A DNA stretch of 64,000 nt from Bacteroidetes bacterium ADurb.Bin145 (GTDB taxonomy: Bacteria > Bacteroidota > Bacteroidia > Bacteroidales > VadinHA17), in NCBI GenBank assembly GCA_002070505.1, contig MWDJ01000004.1, positions 1 to 64,000 of the forward strand, in the 5' to 3' direction. Shown piece by piece: positions 26,100-35,871 of this stretch (positions within the stretch are counted from its first letter, which is position 1; each line of letters begins with the position of its first letter). Both the position numbers and the translations under genes were made by a program. The notes below the pieces were generated by a model. It did no database searches. It was not told the DNA's origin and saw only the letters and a list, made by a program, of their open reading frames with translations.

Positions 26100-26162
26100 A
26101 TGAAAAGATTAAGAACCATATTATCATTTGTTTCTCGTAAAAGGAATTTATGTTTCGAATGA
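26100..26162 (+). CDS. Candidate gltB leader peptide (20 codons)
   Basis: A 20-residue ORF beginning MKRLRTILSF and ending in NLCFE, with four Arg and two Lys. Its TGA stop (26160-26162) lies exactly at the start of a sequence that can pair with the 5' arm of the terminator hairpin at 26191-26220. A -7 box sits just upstream. This is the layout of a ribosome-controlled attenuator. The sensed signal is unclear: there is no run of Glu or Gln codons, but an Arg-Lys-Arg cluster at residues 13-15 is placed where a stalled ribosome would leave the antiterminator arm free. Confidence 0.5.
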   Translation: MKRLRTILSFVSRKRNLCFE

Positions 26163-26229
26163 GAATGGTATATGGCTTAGAATTAGGGGCGACCGTTCTC
26201 ATCAGAAACTGAGAACGGTCTTTTAATTT
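26160..26229 (+). promoter_or_regulatory. Candidate transcription attenuator of gltBD
   Basis: Arm A TGAGAATGGT (26160-26169), arm B ACCGTTCTCA (26192-26201) and arm C TGAGAACGGT (26210-26219) are mutually competing: A can pair with B (10 bp, one G-U wobble), and B pairs perfectly with C. B:C, with the flanking G/C pair, is an 11-bp stem with an 8-base loop followed by TTTTAATTT, an intrinsic terminator 10 bases before the gltB start. A:B would be the antiterminator. Confidence 0.6.
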
Positions 26230-26238
26230 GATAATAAA

Positions 26239-29200
26239 ATGATGAAAAATGAACGGCCTCTCTCCAATGGATTATACAGGGAGGAATTTGAACATGACAG
26301 TTGCGGAATCGGATTTGTTGCCCATCTGAAAGGAAAAAAATCGCATTCCATAATAAGCCAGGGATTGGATATCCTCAGGAATATGCTTCACAGAGGAGCC
26401 GAAGGCGCAGACAGTAAAACAGGAGATGGAGCCGGAGTGCTTATTCAGATACCCCGTGACTTTTATCTCATTCAGGGATTTTCATTACCTCCGGAAGGTC
26501 AGTTCGGGACCGGATTGCTTTTCCTTCCTAAAAATAAGGAGGATGCAGAAAAATGCATCGGGATCCTGCTGGAAATAATAAAGAAAGAGAAAGTAGATCT
26601 GATCGGTTTCAGGGATGTCCCGTGTGATAACAGCGTCCTTGGAGAGATATCTCTCGCATCAGAACCTCAGATCAGGCAGATCCTTCTTGGAGCTGACATG
26701 CCTCAGGAAGATCTTGAACGCAGGTTATATATAATCAGAAAACAGGCTGAAAGGATTATCCGCGAATCGGATATCAGGCAAAAAAGCTTTTTCTACATTC
26801 CAAGCCTGTCAACTAAAGTACTTGTATATAAAGGTATGCTGACATCCACCCAGTTGGGTGAATATTTCAGGGATCTTACCGACAGGAGGATGCAGAGTGC
26901 CATTGCCCTCGTCCATTCAAGATTCAGCACAAATACCTTCCCTTCGTGGGATCTTGCTCAACCATTCAGAATGCTCGGGCATAATGGTGAGATAAACACT
27001 ATCCGGGGAAACAGAATGTGGATGGAAGCAAGAGAATCGATACTCAAATCAGATAAACTTGGAGATCTGTCAAAGATATATCCGATAATCGAACCAGGTA
27101 AAAGTGATTCAGCATCTCTTGATAATGTTCTGGAGTTTCTCGTGATGAGTGGTAAATCTCTTCCTTATGCAATGTCGATACTGATCCCTGAATCAATAAA
27201 TGCCAAGAATCCGATCTCACCTGAATTGCGTGCGTTCTACCATTACCATTCAACATTCATGGAACCCTGGGACGGACCTGCTTCCCTGATATTCTCAGAC
27301 GGCAGATACATCGGGGGGATGCTCGACAGGAACGGCCTTCGCCCGTCAAGATACCTTATAACAACAAATGACCTGATAGTCATGGGATCTGAAACGGGGG
27401 TTCAAACATTCCAACCCAGGGAAATAAAGGAAAAGGGCAGGTTGAAGCCCGGGAAGATGCTGCTTGTCGACACTCATGAAGGTAAGATCTATTATGATGA
27501 TGAACTGAAAGCCGGCCTGGCTAACGAATTCCCCTATGAAAAGTGGATCCAGGAGAATATGGTGACTCTTGACAAGATCGAGACAGGCCATATAGTAAAT
27601 CCCGGAATAGGTGACGAATATGAGAAATATATTACTTCATTCAATTTCACAGCCGAAGATATTAGCAGAATAATAAAAGAGATGGCTGCTACCGGAAAGG
27701 AACCTACCGGTTCAATGGGAAATGACGCACCTCTGGCAGTCCTTTCGCATAAACCATACAGACTTTTCGATTATTTTAAACAGCTCTTTGCTCAGGTCAC
27801 AAACCCGCCAATAGATCCGATAAGGGAAGAACTGGTAATGACTTTATCAGGTTACCTCGGATCACTGCAGCAAAACCTGCTTGACGAATCGCCTGACAAA
27901 GTCAAAATGGTAAGATTTAAAAATCCGGTTATCTCCAATACCTATTTTGAAATAGTAAAAAACCTTCGTTATAAAGGTTTTTCATCTGCCACACTAATGA
28001 TGCATTTTGATGCGTCAAGAGGTACTGACGGCCTCCGTGATGCAATAGAAAGGCTCTGTCGTGATTCTGAAAAGGCAGTTGATGAAGGGAAGAATTATAT
28101 TATTCTGTCCGACCGGGGCATAAGTCATGATAAAGCTCCAATACCATCGCTGCTCGCTGTTTCTGCTGTGCACCATTACCTGATCAGAAAAAGAAAGAGA
28201 ATGCAGATCGATCTTGTCATCGAGTCTGCAGAGCCCCGCGAAGTAATGCATTTTGCCCTACTGTTCGGGTACGGAGCAAGTATTGTCAACCCATATTTGT
28301 GTTTTGCAGTTATAGAAAGACTTGTAAAGGAAAAAACTATCCAGCTAGACTATCAGAAAGCTGAAGAGAACTTTATAAACTCCATCAATAAAGGCCTGCT
28401 TAAGATAATGTCAAAGATGGGGATCAGCACTCTGAGAAGCTACAGATCATCACAGATATTCGAAGCAGTCGGGATTCATCCTGATGTAATAGATACTTAC
28501 TTCGCCGGCACTATAAGCCGTATCGGAGGCATTGGTCTGAGTGAGATCGCAGAGGAAACACTGATCCCTCACAGAAGAGCCTTCAGTGATGAGCCTTTCC
28601 GTGAAAGACTGAATGAAGGAGTCTATTCATTCCGTAAGCATGGCGAGCATCATGCGTGGAATCCTGAATCCATTTCTCTTCTTCAGTGGAGCACCCGGAC
28701 AGGTGACAGGGAGAAATTCAGGGAGTACTGCAGGCTCGTCAATAAGGATACTGCAGAGCCCGGTTTCATAAGAGGACTGCTGCAGATCAGGAAGAACCCT
28801 GTGCCAGTTCCTCTGGATGAAGTGGAACCGGCAGAGAACATTATGAAACGCTTTGTTACCGGTGCAATGTCGTATGGTTCAATCAGTCGTGAAGCTCATG
28901 AGACTCTTGCTATAGTCATGAACCGTATCGGAGGAAGAAGTAACACAGGGGAAGGCGGTGAAGACCCTGAACGCTTCAGGCTCCGCGAAGATGGTACAAG
29001 CACCAGGAGTTCTATAAAACAGGTTGCCAGCGGGCGTTTTGGCGTTACTGCTGAATACCTTGTTAACGCCGATGAGATACAGATAAAAATTGCCCAGGGT
29101 GCAAAACCTGGCGAAGGGGGACAATTGCCCGGACATAAGGTCGACAGGATAATTGCCAAAACCAGATATTCCATCCCGGGAATAACCCTTATCTCCCCTC

Positions 29201-30777
29201 CTCCGCATCATGATATTTATTCTATTGAAGATCTTGCACAACTTATTTTCGATCTTAAAAATGTAAATCCCTCAGCAAAAGTAAGTGTCAAACTCGTGTC
29301 CGAGAGCGGTGTGGGTACTATCGCTGCTGGTGTGACAAAAGCAGGAGCCGAACTGATAACTATCAGCGGATTTGAGGGTGGAACAGGAGCCAGTCCTTCG
29401 TCATCGATCAAACATGCCGGACTCCCCCTGGAACTTGGCCTTACTGAAACACAGCAGACACTTGTTATCAATAACCTCCGCCGAAAGGTTAAATTGCAGA
29501 CTGACGGACAGTTGAAGACCGGCAGAGATATAATTATTGCAGCACTCATGGGAGCTGAGGAATTCGGGTTCTCTTCAAGTGCTCTGATCGTTCTCGGGTG
29601 TGTCATGATGAGAAAATGCCACCTGAACACCTGTCCGGTAGGAATTGCTACGCAGAATCCGGAACTGAGAAAACGCTTCCTCGGCAAGGCAGAATACCTG
29701 ATGAACTTCTTCCGTTTCCTTGCTGAAGATGTCAGGGAACACCTTGCTGAGATGGGTTTCCGTACCCTTGATGAAGTAATCGGGAGACTCGATCTTCTCG
29801 AGCGTAATCCTGAAGTGACTCACTGGAAAATAAAGAATCTTGATCTTTCAGGATTGCTGACTCTTCCCGTTGAATCTGCGTATAATCCTATGCGATGTAC
29901 GGAAAAGCAGGAATACAAGCTCGATAAGGTTCTTGACATTGAATTGATAGCAGAAGCCCGGAAAGCAATTTCTGAAAAACAACCTGTTGAGATCTATAAA
30001 TCAATCAGGAACACTGACAGGACAACGGGCGCAATGCTGTCAGGTAAGATCACCTCTGTTCATGGTTCAGCCGGATTACCTGAAGGTACAATAAAATGCA
30101 GGTTCTCAGGATCGGCCGGACAGAGTTTCGGTGCTTTCCTCTGCCCGGGCGTTGAGCTTTTTCTTGCCGGTGACTCCAACGATTATCTTGGAAAAGGGCT
30201 TTCAGGAGGACGGATAATTGTTGTGCCACCTCCTGGATCTGTCTTTGAACCGGATAAGAATATAATTATCGGAAATACTGTTCTGTATGGCGCAACCTCA
30301 GGCGAGATATATATATGTGGCGTTGCCGGCGAACGATTCGCTGTCCGTAACAGCGGGGCCACAGCTGTTGTGGAAGGTGTCGGAAACCACTGCTGTGAAT
30401 ATATGACAGGTGGAAGAGTAATTGTTCTAGGACGTACCGGCAGTAACTTCGCAGCAGGAATGAGCGGTGGAGTAGCCTTTGTACTGAATGAGGCCGGTAA
30501 TTTCGATTATTACTGTAATATGGGAATGGTTGAGTTATCGCTCGTTGAGGATCTTAGTGATATAAATGAGCTCAACAACCTGTTGACGCGCCATTATGAA
30601 TTCACAGGAAGTGTAAAAGCAAAAATGATACTGGATGATCCGGATAAATATCTTCCTATGTTCATTAAGGTAATACCTTATGATTATAAAAAGGTTCTTC
30701 AGGAACAAAAACTCGAAGAGTTGAAAAAGAAGATAGCGAGTGTTGAAATGGATGTGGAATATGATCCTGGAAAATGA
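26239..30777 (+). CDS. gltB: Glutamate synthase large subunit
   Basis: 1512 residues, the usual length. The N-terminal glutamine amidotransferase has its nucleophile at Cys22 (HDSCGIGF), which becomes N-terminal after pro-sequence removal. The central and FMN-binding synthase domains follow (ISGFEGGTGASPSSSIKHAG, ATCMSYGSIS-like GAMSYGSISREAH). The 3Fe-4S ligands are C1121-x5-C1127-x4-C1132. The C-terminal GXGXG beta-helix (GKGLSGGRIIVVPP, GATSGEIYICGVAGERF) is complete. With GltD it makes two glutamates from glutamine and 2-oxoglutarate. A leader ORF and terminator precede it. Double ATG at the start. Confidence 0.98.
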   Translation: MMKNERPLSNGLYREEFEHDSCGIGFVAHLKGKKSHSIISQGLDILRNMLHRGAEGADSKTGDGAGVLIQIPRDFYLIQGFSLPPEGQFGTGLLFLPKNKEDAEKCIGILLEIIKKEKVDLIGFRDVPCDNSVLGEISLASEPQIRQILLGADMPQEDLERRLYIIRKQAERIIRESDIRQKSFFYIPSLSTKVLVYKGMLTSTQLGEYFRDLTDRRMQSAIALVHSRFSTNTFPSWDLAQPFRMLGHNGEINTIRGNRMWMEARESILKSDKLGDLSKIYPIIEPGKSDSASLDNVLEFLVMSGKSLPYAMSILIPESINAKNPISPELRAFYHYHSTFMEPWDGPASLIFSDGRYIGGMLDRNGLRPSRYLITTNDLIVMGSETGVQTFQPREIKEKGRLKPGKMLLVDTHEGKIYYDDELKAGLANEFPYEKWIQENMVTLDKIETGHIVNPGIGDEYEKYITSFNFTAEDISRIIKEMAATGKEPTGSMGNDAPLAVLSHKPYRLFDYFKQLFAQVTNPPIDPIREELVMTLSGYLGSLQQNLLDESPDKVKMVRFKNPVISNTYFEIVKNLRYKGFSSATLMMHFDASRGTDGLRDAIERLCRDSEKAVDEGKNYIILSDRGISHDKAPIPSLLAVSAVHHYLIRKRKRMQIDLVIESAEPREVMHFALLFGYGASIVNPYLCFAVIERLVKEKTIQLDYQKAEENFINSINKGLLKIMSKMGISTLRSYRSSQIFEAVGIHPDVIDTYFAGTISRIGGIGLSEIAEETLIPHRRAFSDEPFRERLNEGVYSFRKHGEHHAWNPESISLLQWSTRTGDREKFREYCRLVNKDTAEPGFIRGLLQIRKNPVPVPLDEVEPAENIMKRFVTGAMSYGSISREAHETLAIVMNRIGGRSNTGEGGEDPERFRLREDGTSTRSSIKQVASGRFGVTAEYLVNADEIQIKIAQGAKPGEGGQLPGHKVDRIIAKTRYSIPGITLISPPPHHDIYSIEDLAQLIFDLKNVNPSAKVSVKLVSESGVGTIAAGVTKAGAELITISGFEGGTGASPSSSIKHAGLPLELGLTETQQTLVINNLRRKVKLQTDGQLKTGRDIIIAALMGAEEFGFSSSALIVLGCVMMRKCHLNTCPVGIATQNPELRKRFLGKAEYLMNFFRFLAEDVREHLAEMGFRTLDEVIGRLDLLERNPEVTHWKIKNLDLSGLLTLPVESAYNPMRCTEKQEYKLDKVLDIELIAEARKAISEKQPVEIYKSIRNTDRTTGAMLSGKITSVHGSAGLPEGTIKCRFSGSAGQSFGAFLCPGVELFLAGDSNDYLGKGLSGGRIIVVPPPGSVFEPDKNIIIGNTVLYGATSGEIYICGVAGERFAVRNSGATAVVEGVGNHCCEYMTGGRVIVLGRTGSNFAAGMSGGVAFVLNEAGNFDYYCNMGMVELSLVEDLSDINELNNLLTRHYEFTGSVKAKMILDDPDKYLPMFIKVIPYDYKKVLQEQKLEELKKKIASVEMDVEYDPGK

Positions 30778-30806
30778 ACAGGACAGCAAAGTAAACTTAA
30801 ATCAAA

Positions 30807-32228
30807 ATGGGAGACATAACAGGATTTTTGAAAATTAAGAGAAAGGAAGCCGGGAACAGGCCCCTTCATGAGAGAATATATGACTTCAGCGAAGTAGAAC
30901 AGACACTGAACAGTGAAGACAGGATGCTGCAGGCATCACGCTGTATGGATTGCGGCATACCCTTCTGCCACTGGGCCTGTCCTGTGGATAACCTGATACC
31001 AGAATGGAACGATCTCCTTTACAGGGGCGACTGGAAAGCAGCTTATGAAAGACTACAGGCGACAAATAATTTTCCGGAATTCACAGGGAGAATATGTCCT
31101 GCAAGCTGCGAGCATGCCTGCGTGCTGAACCTTAACCTCGAACCGGTCACTATTCGCGAAAATGAGGTGGCAATAGTTGAGAGAGCATTTGCTGAAGGAT
31201 ATATCAAACCGATGCCTCCCAAAAAAAGGACAGGTAAAAAAATAGCTGTTATAGGCAGCGGACCTTCCGGAATGGCTGCAGCGGACCTCTTAAACAAAGC
31301 AGGGCATTCGGTTACTCTTTTTGAAAAGGACGAATTCGCTGGCGGACTGCTAAGGTTCGGAATCCCCGATTTTAAACTAAGCAAAGCCACTGTCGACAGG
31401 AGACTGGACCTGATGATCCGTGAAGGTGTAGAAATCAGGACAGGAATTACTGCAGGTAAAGATATCTCATCAAAGGAACTGATTGATAATTATGATGCTA
31501 TCTGTATCGCAATCGGGGCTGGTCAGCCTCGTAAGCTAACTGTTGAAGGAAGTGAATTTGAAGGTATTCATTTTGCGATGGACTTTCTTTCCTCACAGAA
31601 CAGGGTCAATGCAGGCCTCTTACCCATGACAGACAACCCTATTAAAGCTGAAGGGAAAAAGGTTCTTGTAATTGGCGGCGGCGATACAGGCTCAGATTGT
31701 GTAGGTACTTCAATCCGTCAGAAAGCTGCAAAAGTGACACAAATAGAGATACTTCCCAAGCCTCCACTGACCCGTACACCTGATAATCCCTGGCCTTATT
31801 ACGGGAAAATACTGAAAACTTCAACATCACATGAAGAAGGCTGCGAGAGATTATGGAGCATCTCAACTGTCAGATTTGTTGGCGATGGAAAGATAACACG
31901 TGGAGCTGAAGTTGAAGATGTCCTCTGGGAAAAGAATAACGGCAGGTATGTTATGAAACCAGTAGAAGGTACAAGAAGAGTTATTGAAGCTGATCTTGTT
32001 CTGCTTGCCCTCGGATTTGTCAACCCTGTCCTTGACGGACTGGTGACCGATCTTAATCTCGAACTTGATGACCGGAAGAATATCCGCGTAAACAAGTCTC
32101 TGGCAACAAACATCCCGAAGGTGTTTGCTGCCGGAGACTCAGTTAATGGTGCAAGTCTTGTTGTTAACGCGATTGCTTCCGGAAGGAAAGCTGCACGTGA
32201 GATAGACAATTATCTCAGAAACCTCTGA
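30807..32228 (+). CDS. gltD: Glutamate synthase small subunit
   Basis: 473 residues. The N-terminal cysteine-rich segment (ASRCMDCGIPFCHWACP ... GRICPASCEHAC) binds two 4Fe-4S clusters. An FAD Rossmann motif (IGSGPSGMAAADLLNKAG) and an NAD(P)H-binding motif (VIGGGDTGSDC) follow, and LATNIPKVFAAGD completes the second FAD contact. It passes electrons from NAD(P)H to GltB. It lies 29 bases after gltB, in the same operon. It is tail-to-tail with the vWA gene, five bases away. Confidence 0.97.
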   Translation: MGDITGFLKIKRKEAGNRPLHERIYDFSEVEQTLNSEDRMLQASRCMDCGIPFCHWACPVDNLIPEWNDLLYRGDWKAAYERLQATNNFPEFTGRICPASCEHACVLNLNLEPVTIRENEVAIVERAFAEGYIKPMPPKKRTGKKIAVIGSGPSGMAAADLLNKAGHSVTLFEKDEFAGGLLRFGIPDFKLSKATVDRRLDLMIREGVEIRTGITAGKDISSKELIDNYDAICIAIGAGQPRKLTVEGSEFEGIHFAMDFLSSQNRVNAGLLPMTDNPIKAEGKKVLVIGGGDTGSDCVGTSIRQKAAKVTQIEILPKPPLTRTPDNPWPYYGKILKTSTSHEEGCERLWSISTVRFVGDGKITRGAEVEDVLWEKNNGRYVMKPVEGTRRVIEADLVLLALGFVNPVLDGLVTDLNLELDDRKNIRVNKSLATNIPKVFAAGDSVNGASLVVNAIASGRKAAREIDNYLRNL

Positions 32229-32233
32229 AAGAC

Positions 32234-34105
32234 TTAATCAATTGGGATAATCTCTTTTTCGGCTACATTTCTCAAATCTTTTGCAGTAGAAATAAGCCTT
32301 ATCAGTTCACCACGATATCCCTCCGGGTCTTCTCCCCTGGCTGATGCAGCAAGTCTTGCAGCACCCTGGAGTGTGGCTGTCCCAATGAACTCGGAATCTC
32401 TGAGTATCATTCCGAATTCTGCAACAGCAGCCGCAAATCTCATATTTTCAGAAGCCTTTCCAATATCAACGGAGGATGCTCTGACAGGTTTCCCGAACAT
32501 TTTACTTGTATTTCCGTCCGGCTCCTTGTAACGCACTTTAACAGTAAGCATCTCATCAGAATATCTGTTATTTTCTGTTTTGGCTGTCTGCTGGTATTTT
32601 AACGGATCGATAGAAGGCATGCGCTCCCCGGATCCTGCCGGAACTATCTCATAGAGAGCAGTAACCCTGTGTCCTGAGCCCATCTCACCGGCGTCTTTGG
32701 TGTCATCATTAAAATCTTCATCATTCAGGAGCCGGTTTTCATAACCGACAAGCCGGTATGATTCCACTCTGAAAGGATTAAACTCAATCTGGAACTTCAC
32801 ATCCTTCGCTATAGTGAATAGAGTGCCTCCGAATTCACGTACCAGGACGCGGCGGGCTTCCTGAAGGTTGTCAATATAGGAGTAATTGCCGTTACCTTTA
32901 TCAGCTATTATTTCCATTTTATCATCCTTGATATTACCCATTCCAAAGCCAAGTACAGTAATGAATATGTTCTTCTTTCGTTCTTCCTCAACGAGTCTCT
33001 CCATCCCTCCGTTACTTGATTCACCAACGTTAAAATCACCATCAGTGGCAAGGATTATTCTATTATTCCCACCCGGAATGAAATTCCTGCCGGCTTCATT
33101 ATATGCCAGCCGAAGACCTGCCCCACCGGCTGTCGATCCGCCTGCCTCAAGATTATCTATTGCCCTCAGTATTTCCTCTTTCCGGTTACCCGGTGTCGAT
33201 TTAAGGACCAGCCCGGCTGCACCGGCATAAACAACAACAGCTACATGATCCTGAGGCCTCAGTTCATTCACGAGTAAACTGAAAGCCGATTTCAGCAGAG
33301 GGAGTTTGTCAGGTTGGTTCATAGAACCTGATACATCTATCAGAAAAACCAGGTTGGAAGGAGGAAGCGATGATTTGTCAATGCTCCTGCCTCGCAACCC
33401 TATCTGAAGCAATATATGATCAGTGTTCCATGGGCATACAGCCGTCTCTGTGGAAACTGAAAACGGATGTTCCCCCCGCGGCTCAGGATAGTCATAACTG
33501 AAATAGTTGATCATTTCTTCTATTCTTACAGCATCAGGAGGAGGCAACGTGCCGCTGTTGATGAACCTTCTTATATTTGAATAAGACGCATTATCAACAT
33601 CTATAGAAAACGTTGAAAGGGGGTTATTCTTCACACTCCTGAACCCGTTTTCGTTCACTGATGCATAGTTTTCAGTATTGAACCCCGGACTGTAACGCTG
33701 GAAACCGGTCCGCGAGTCATAAGCCATCCCGACTGCCGGTGATGCAACATAATAAGCCTCATCCATAATACTTTTTCTGGCAATGATCTTCTGAGATTCT
33801 TTTTCAGCAGAATTGAACCTCATTACCACGTTTATGATATTTCTGCTGTCAATTCGAACCTCTTCTGTCTTAAAGCCAGCCATGGAGAATACAAGAAACC
33901 TGGCATTATCATCAACGGATAGCTTGTAATTACCGTTGCTGTCTGTCTTCGTTCTTGTTTGTGAACCCTTTACACTAACACTCACTCCGGAGAGCGGTTT
34001 GGATGTTTCATCAGTCACCCTGCCTGTTATAATACCCGATCCCGTGAAAGAGATAAGGATTGAAGCAAGGATCATTATTGCTAAGATTACCGGACTATTT
34101 TTCAT
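32234..34105 (-). CDS. YfbK-like vWA protein with carboxypeptidase-regulatory domain
   Basis: 623 residues. A signal anchor (about 1-22) is followed by a CarboxypepD_reg-like beta-sandwich (about 25-97, GRVTDETSKPLSGVSVSVKG). Next come a YfbK-type N-terminal region (about 140-240) and a von Willebrand A domain with complete MIDAS motif D257-x-S259-x-S261 (LIDVSGSMN). A DUF3520-like C-terminal region ends the protein (RVTALYEIVPAG, LTVKVRYKEPDGNTSKMFGK). Expected at the periplasmic face. YfbK-like vWA proteins often sit beside ECF sigma genes, as here: the sigma/anti-sigma pair is divergent, 134 bases away. Confidence 0.88.
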   Translation of the reverse strand: MKNSPVILAIMILASILISFTGSGIITGRVTDETSKPLSGVSVSVKGSQTRTKTDSNGNYKLSVDDNARFLVFSMAGFKTEEVRIDSRNIINVVMRFNSAEKESQKIIARKSIMDEAYYVASPAVGMAYDSRTGFQRYSPGFNTENYASVNENGFRSVKNNPLSTFSIDVDNASYSNIRRFINSGTLPPPDAVRIEEMINYFSYDYPEPRGEHPFSVSTETAVCPWNTDHILLQIGLRGRSIDKSSLPPSNLVFLIDVSGSMNQPDKLPLLKSAFSLLVNELRPQDHVAVVVYAGAAGLVLKSTPGNRKEEILRAIDNLEAGGSTAGGAGLRLAYNEAGRNFIPGGNNRIILATDGDFNVGESSNGGMERLVEEERKKNIFITVLGFGMGNIKDDKMEIIADKGNGNYSYIDNLQEARRVLVREFGGTLFTIAKDVKFQIEFNPFRVESYRLVGYENRLLNDEDFNDDTKDAGEMGSGHRVTALYEIVPAGSGERMPSIDPLKYQQTAKTENNRYSDEMLTVKVRYKEPDGNTSKMFGKPVRASSVDIGKASENMRFAAAVAEFGMILRDSEFIGTATLQGAARLAASARGEDPEGYRGELIRLISTAKDLRNVAEKEIIPID

Positions 34106-34239
34106 GACTTTATTTTTTTTGATTAATATTCATTTACATGATGCAAAAGCCGGCAAAATTCCATAAAAGAATTTCCATTTTTTTTTATTTAAATTATCTT
34201 TAAGGATATTTTAAAGGGAATATCAGGACTTTGCATAAA

Positions 34240-34797
34240 ATGAAGGATGAAGAGCTGGTTTTTGAATTCAGCTCATCGCATGACCTTGAAATACTTGGCG
34301 AACTCTATTTAAAGTACATGCATCTTGTTTATGGTGTATGCCTGAAGTACTTGAAGAACAGGGAAGAAGCTATGGATGCGGTAATGCAGATCTTTGAGAA
34401 ATTGATTTCGGATATACCAAAACAAAAAATTGAAAACTTCAGGAGCTGGCTGCATGTTGTAACAAAGAATTATTGCCTGATGCAACTCAGGTCAATGAAA
34501 AGTGAAGATGAAAAGCTGAGGGAATGGATGCTTACAACAGGAATTGTGGAAAATGAACATTATGTGCATCCTTTAGACAACGAGCAGCAGGAAACAGATA
34601 ACCTGCTGGCTGATTGCATTGAAAGACTGAATGGCGAGCAGAAAGAATGCATTAAGCGCTTCTATTACGAAAACAGATGCTATAGAGAAATTGCGGAGGA
34701 TCTTGGTATTGATGAAAAAAAAGTGAAAAGCAATCTGCAGAATGGTAAAAGAAACCTGAAAATTTGTATTGAGGAGAAAGATGAAAGAGACGAATAA
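34240..34797 (+). CDS. ECF-type RNA polymerase sigma factor
   Basis: About 185 residues from the ATG at 34240 (an in-frame TTG lies three codons upstream). Region 2 (YLKYMHLVYGVCLKYLKNREEAMDAVMQIFEKL, here spanning about 22-55) and region 4 (IERLNGEQKECIKRFYYENRCYREIAEDLGI) are present, with the region-4 helix-turn-helix at CYREIAEDLGIDEKKVKSNL. It should direct RNA polymerase to a small regulon, probably including its own operon. Its 3' end overlaps the anti-sigma gene by 17 bases. Confidence 0.9.
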   Translation: MKDEELVFEFSSSHDLEILGELYLKYMHLVYGVCLKYLKNREEAMDAVMQIFEKLISDIPKQKIENFRSWLHVVTKNYCLMQLRSMKSEDEKLREWMLTTGIVENEHYVHPLDNEQQETDNLLADCIERLNGEQKECIKRFYYENRCYREIAEDLGIDEKKVKSNLQNGKRNLKICIEEKDERDE

Positions 34798-35773
34798 CAA
34801 CAAAAAAGGATATCTCTCCGAGGTTGGAAGGTATGTAAGAGGAGAAATGTCACAAAGAGAAGAGAATTCTTTTCAGAGAAGGCTGCTGCGGGATCCCTTT
34901 TCCGATGAAGCTACTGATGGTTATTCAGGGATCTCTCAAAAGGAAGCTGTTAAAGATCTTGAACACCTTAAGAAAAAAATCAGGGAGAGAGTCAGACCAA
35001 AACAAAAAATACTTTATTACCGCATAGCGGCCTCAATAGCTGCCATCCTGGTACTTGGATCAGTTACTGTACTTATCCTGAGAAGCCGGTCGCAAGCCCG
35101 CCTGGCTGATCTGTTTATCCCGGCTCAAAATATCGAAGCATTTAAACCTGCACAAGGAACGGATTCCGCTATCACTGATGAAACTATTCAACCTGATACT
35201 GAGCAGAATATACCAGAAACAGGCAACCAGCAGATTGCAATGAACCAATTAATTCAGGCACAGAGATCTGACGTGTCAATCACAGATGTACAATCACAAG
35301 AGTCTGCATTGGTTGCTGAAGCCAGGGAAGCAGAAGCTTTCTTAAACAATTCCGGCGCTGCGGCACAAGGATCCGACTCTGCCGTGAAGATGACAGACGC
35401 TATTTTGACAAGCGGGTATTCAACCTCAAGGAATATGACAGCTGCGCCTGTCAGGAATGAGACAGATGCTGTTGAACCATTACCTGATGCGCCGTCTCAA
35501 CCGGCTGATGGACAGGAAAATTATACAAAATATATCAAAGAAAATATAAGAAGACCTGCTGTAACTGAATCAATGGAAAATGCAGTAGTGGTCATCAGCT
35601 TTCAGGTTCTGAGCACAGGGACTATCGAAAGTATAAATATTATTAATACTCCCGGGGATGAATTCTCAGATGAAGCGATCAGGCTGATCAAAGAGGGCCC
35701 TTCCTGGTTGCCTGCCGTGAAAAATGGTCAGAAAGCCGACGATACAGTAACCCTGAGAGTGGTTTTTAAATAA
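34781..35773 (+). CDS. Anti-sigma-like transmembrane protein with C-terminal TonB domain
   Basis: About 330 residues from the ATG at 34781. A cytosolic N-terminus with MSQREENSFQRRLLRDPF resembles the anti-sigma segment of Bacteroidota membrane anti-sigmas. One transmembrane helix (about 79-100) follows. A disordered Gln/Ala/Asp-rich periplasmic linker leads to a TonB C-terminal domain (about 246-330: YIKENIRRPAVTESMENAVVV ... EAIRLIKEGPSWLPAVKNGQ). The likely role is holding the sigma factor until a signal at the TonB-like domain. The gene overlaps the sigma gene, indicating coupling. Confidence 0.8.
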   Translation: MKETNNNKKGYLSEVGRYVRGEMSQREENSFQRRLLRDPFSDEATDGYSGISQKEAVKDLEHLKKKIRERVRPKQKILYYRIAASIAAILVLGSVTVLILRSRSQARLADLFIPAQNIEAFKPAQGTDSAITDETIQPDTEQNIPETGNQQIAMNQLIQAQRSDVSITDVQSQESALVAEAREAEAFLNNSGAAAQGSDSAVKMTDAILTSGYSTSRNMTAAPVRNETDAVEPLPDAPSQPADGQENYTKYIKENIRRPAVTESMENAVVVISFQVLSTGTIESINIINTPGDEFSDEAIRLIKEGPSWLPAVKNGQKADDTVTLRVVFK

Positions 35774-35871
35774 AGATACAATCTCGCGGGATGAATGTTT
35801 AAAAAACAACACCGGTCTGCATTTAATCCGGAACAAAAAATATATGATTGTCTTACGCGAACATTTATTTA

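Noticed and set aside
26160..26229. Glutamine or other metabolite riboswitch before gltB
   Set aside because: No recognisable aptamer; the three-arm pairing with a leader ORF explains the structure better.
29217..29687. 156-codon minus-strand ORF inside gltB
   Set aside because: Lies across the conserved FMN/Fe-S region of GltB; no domain or start signal.
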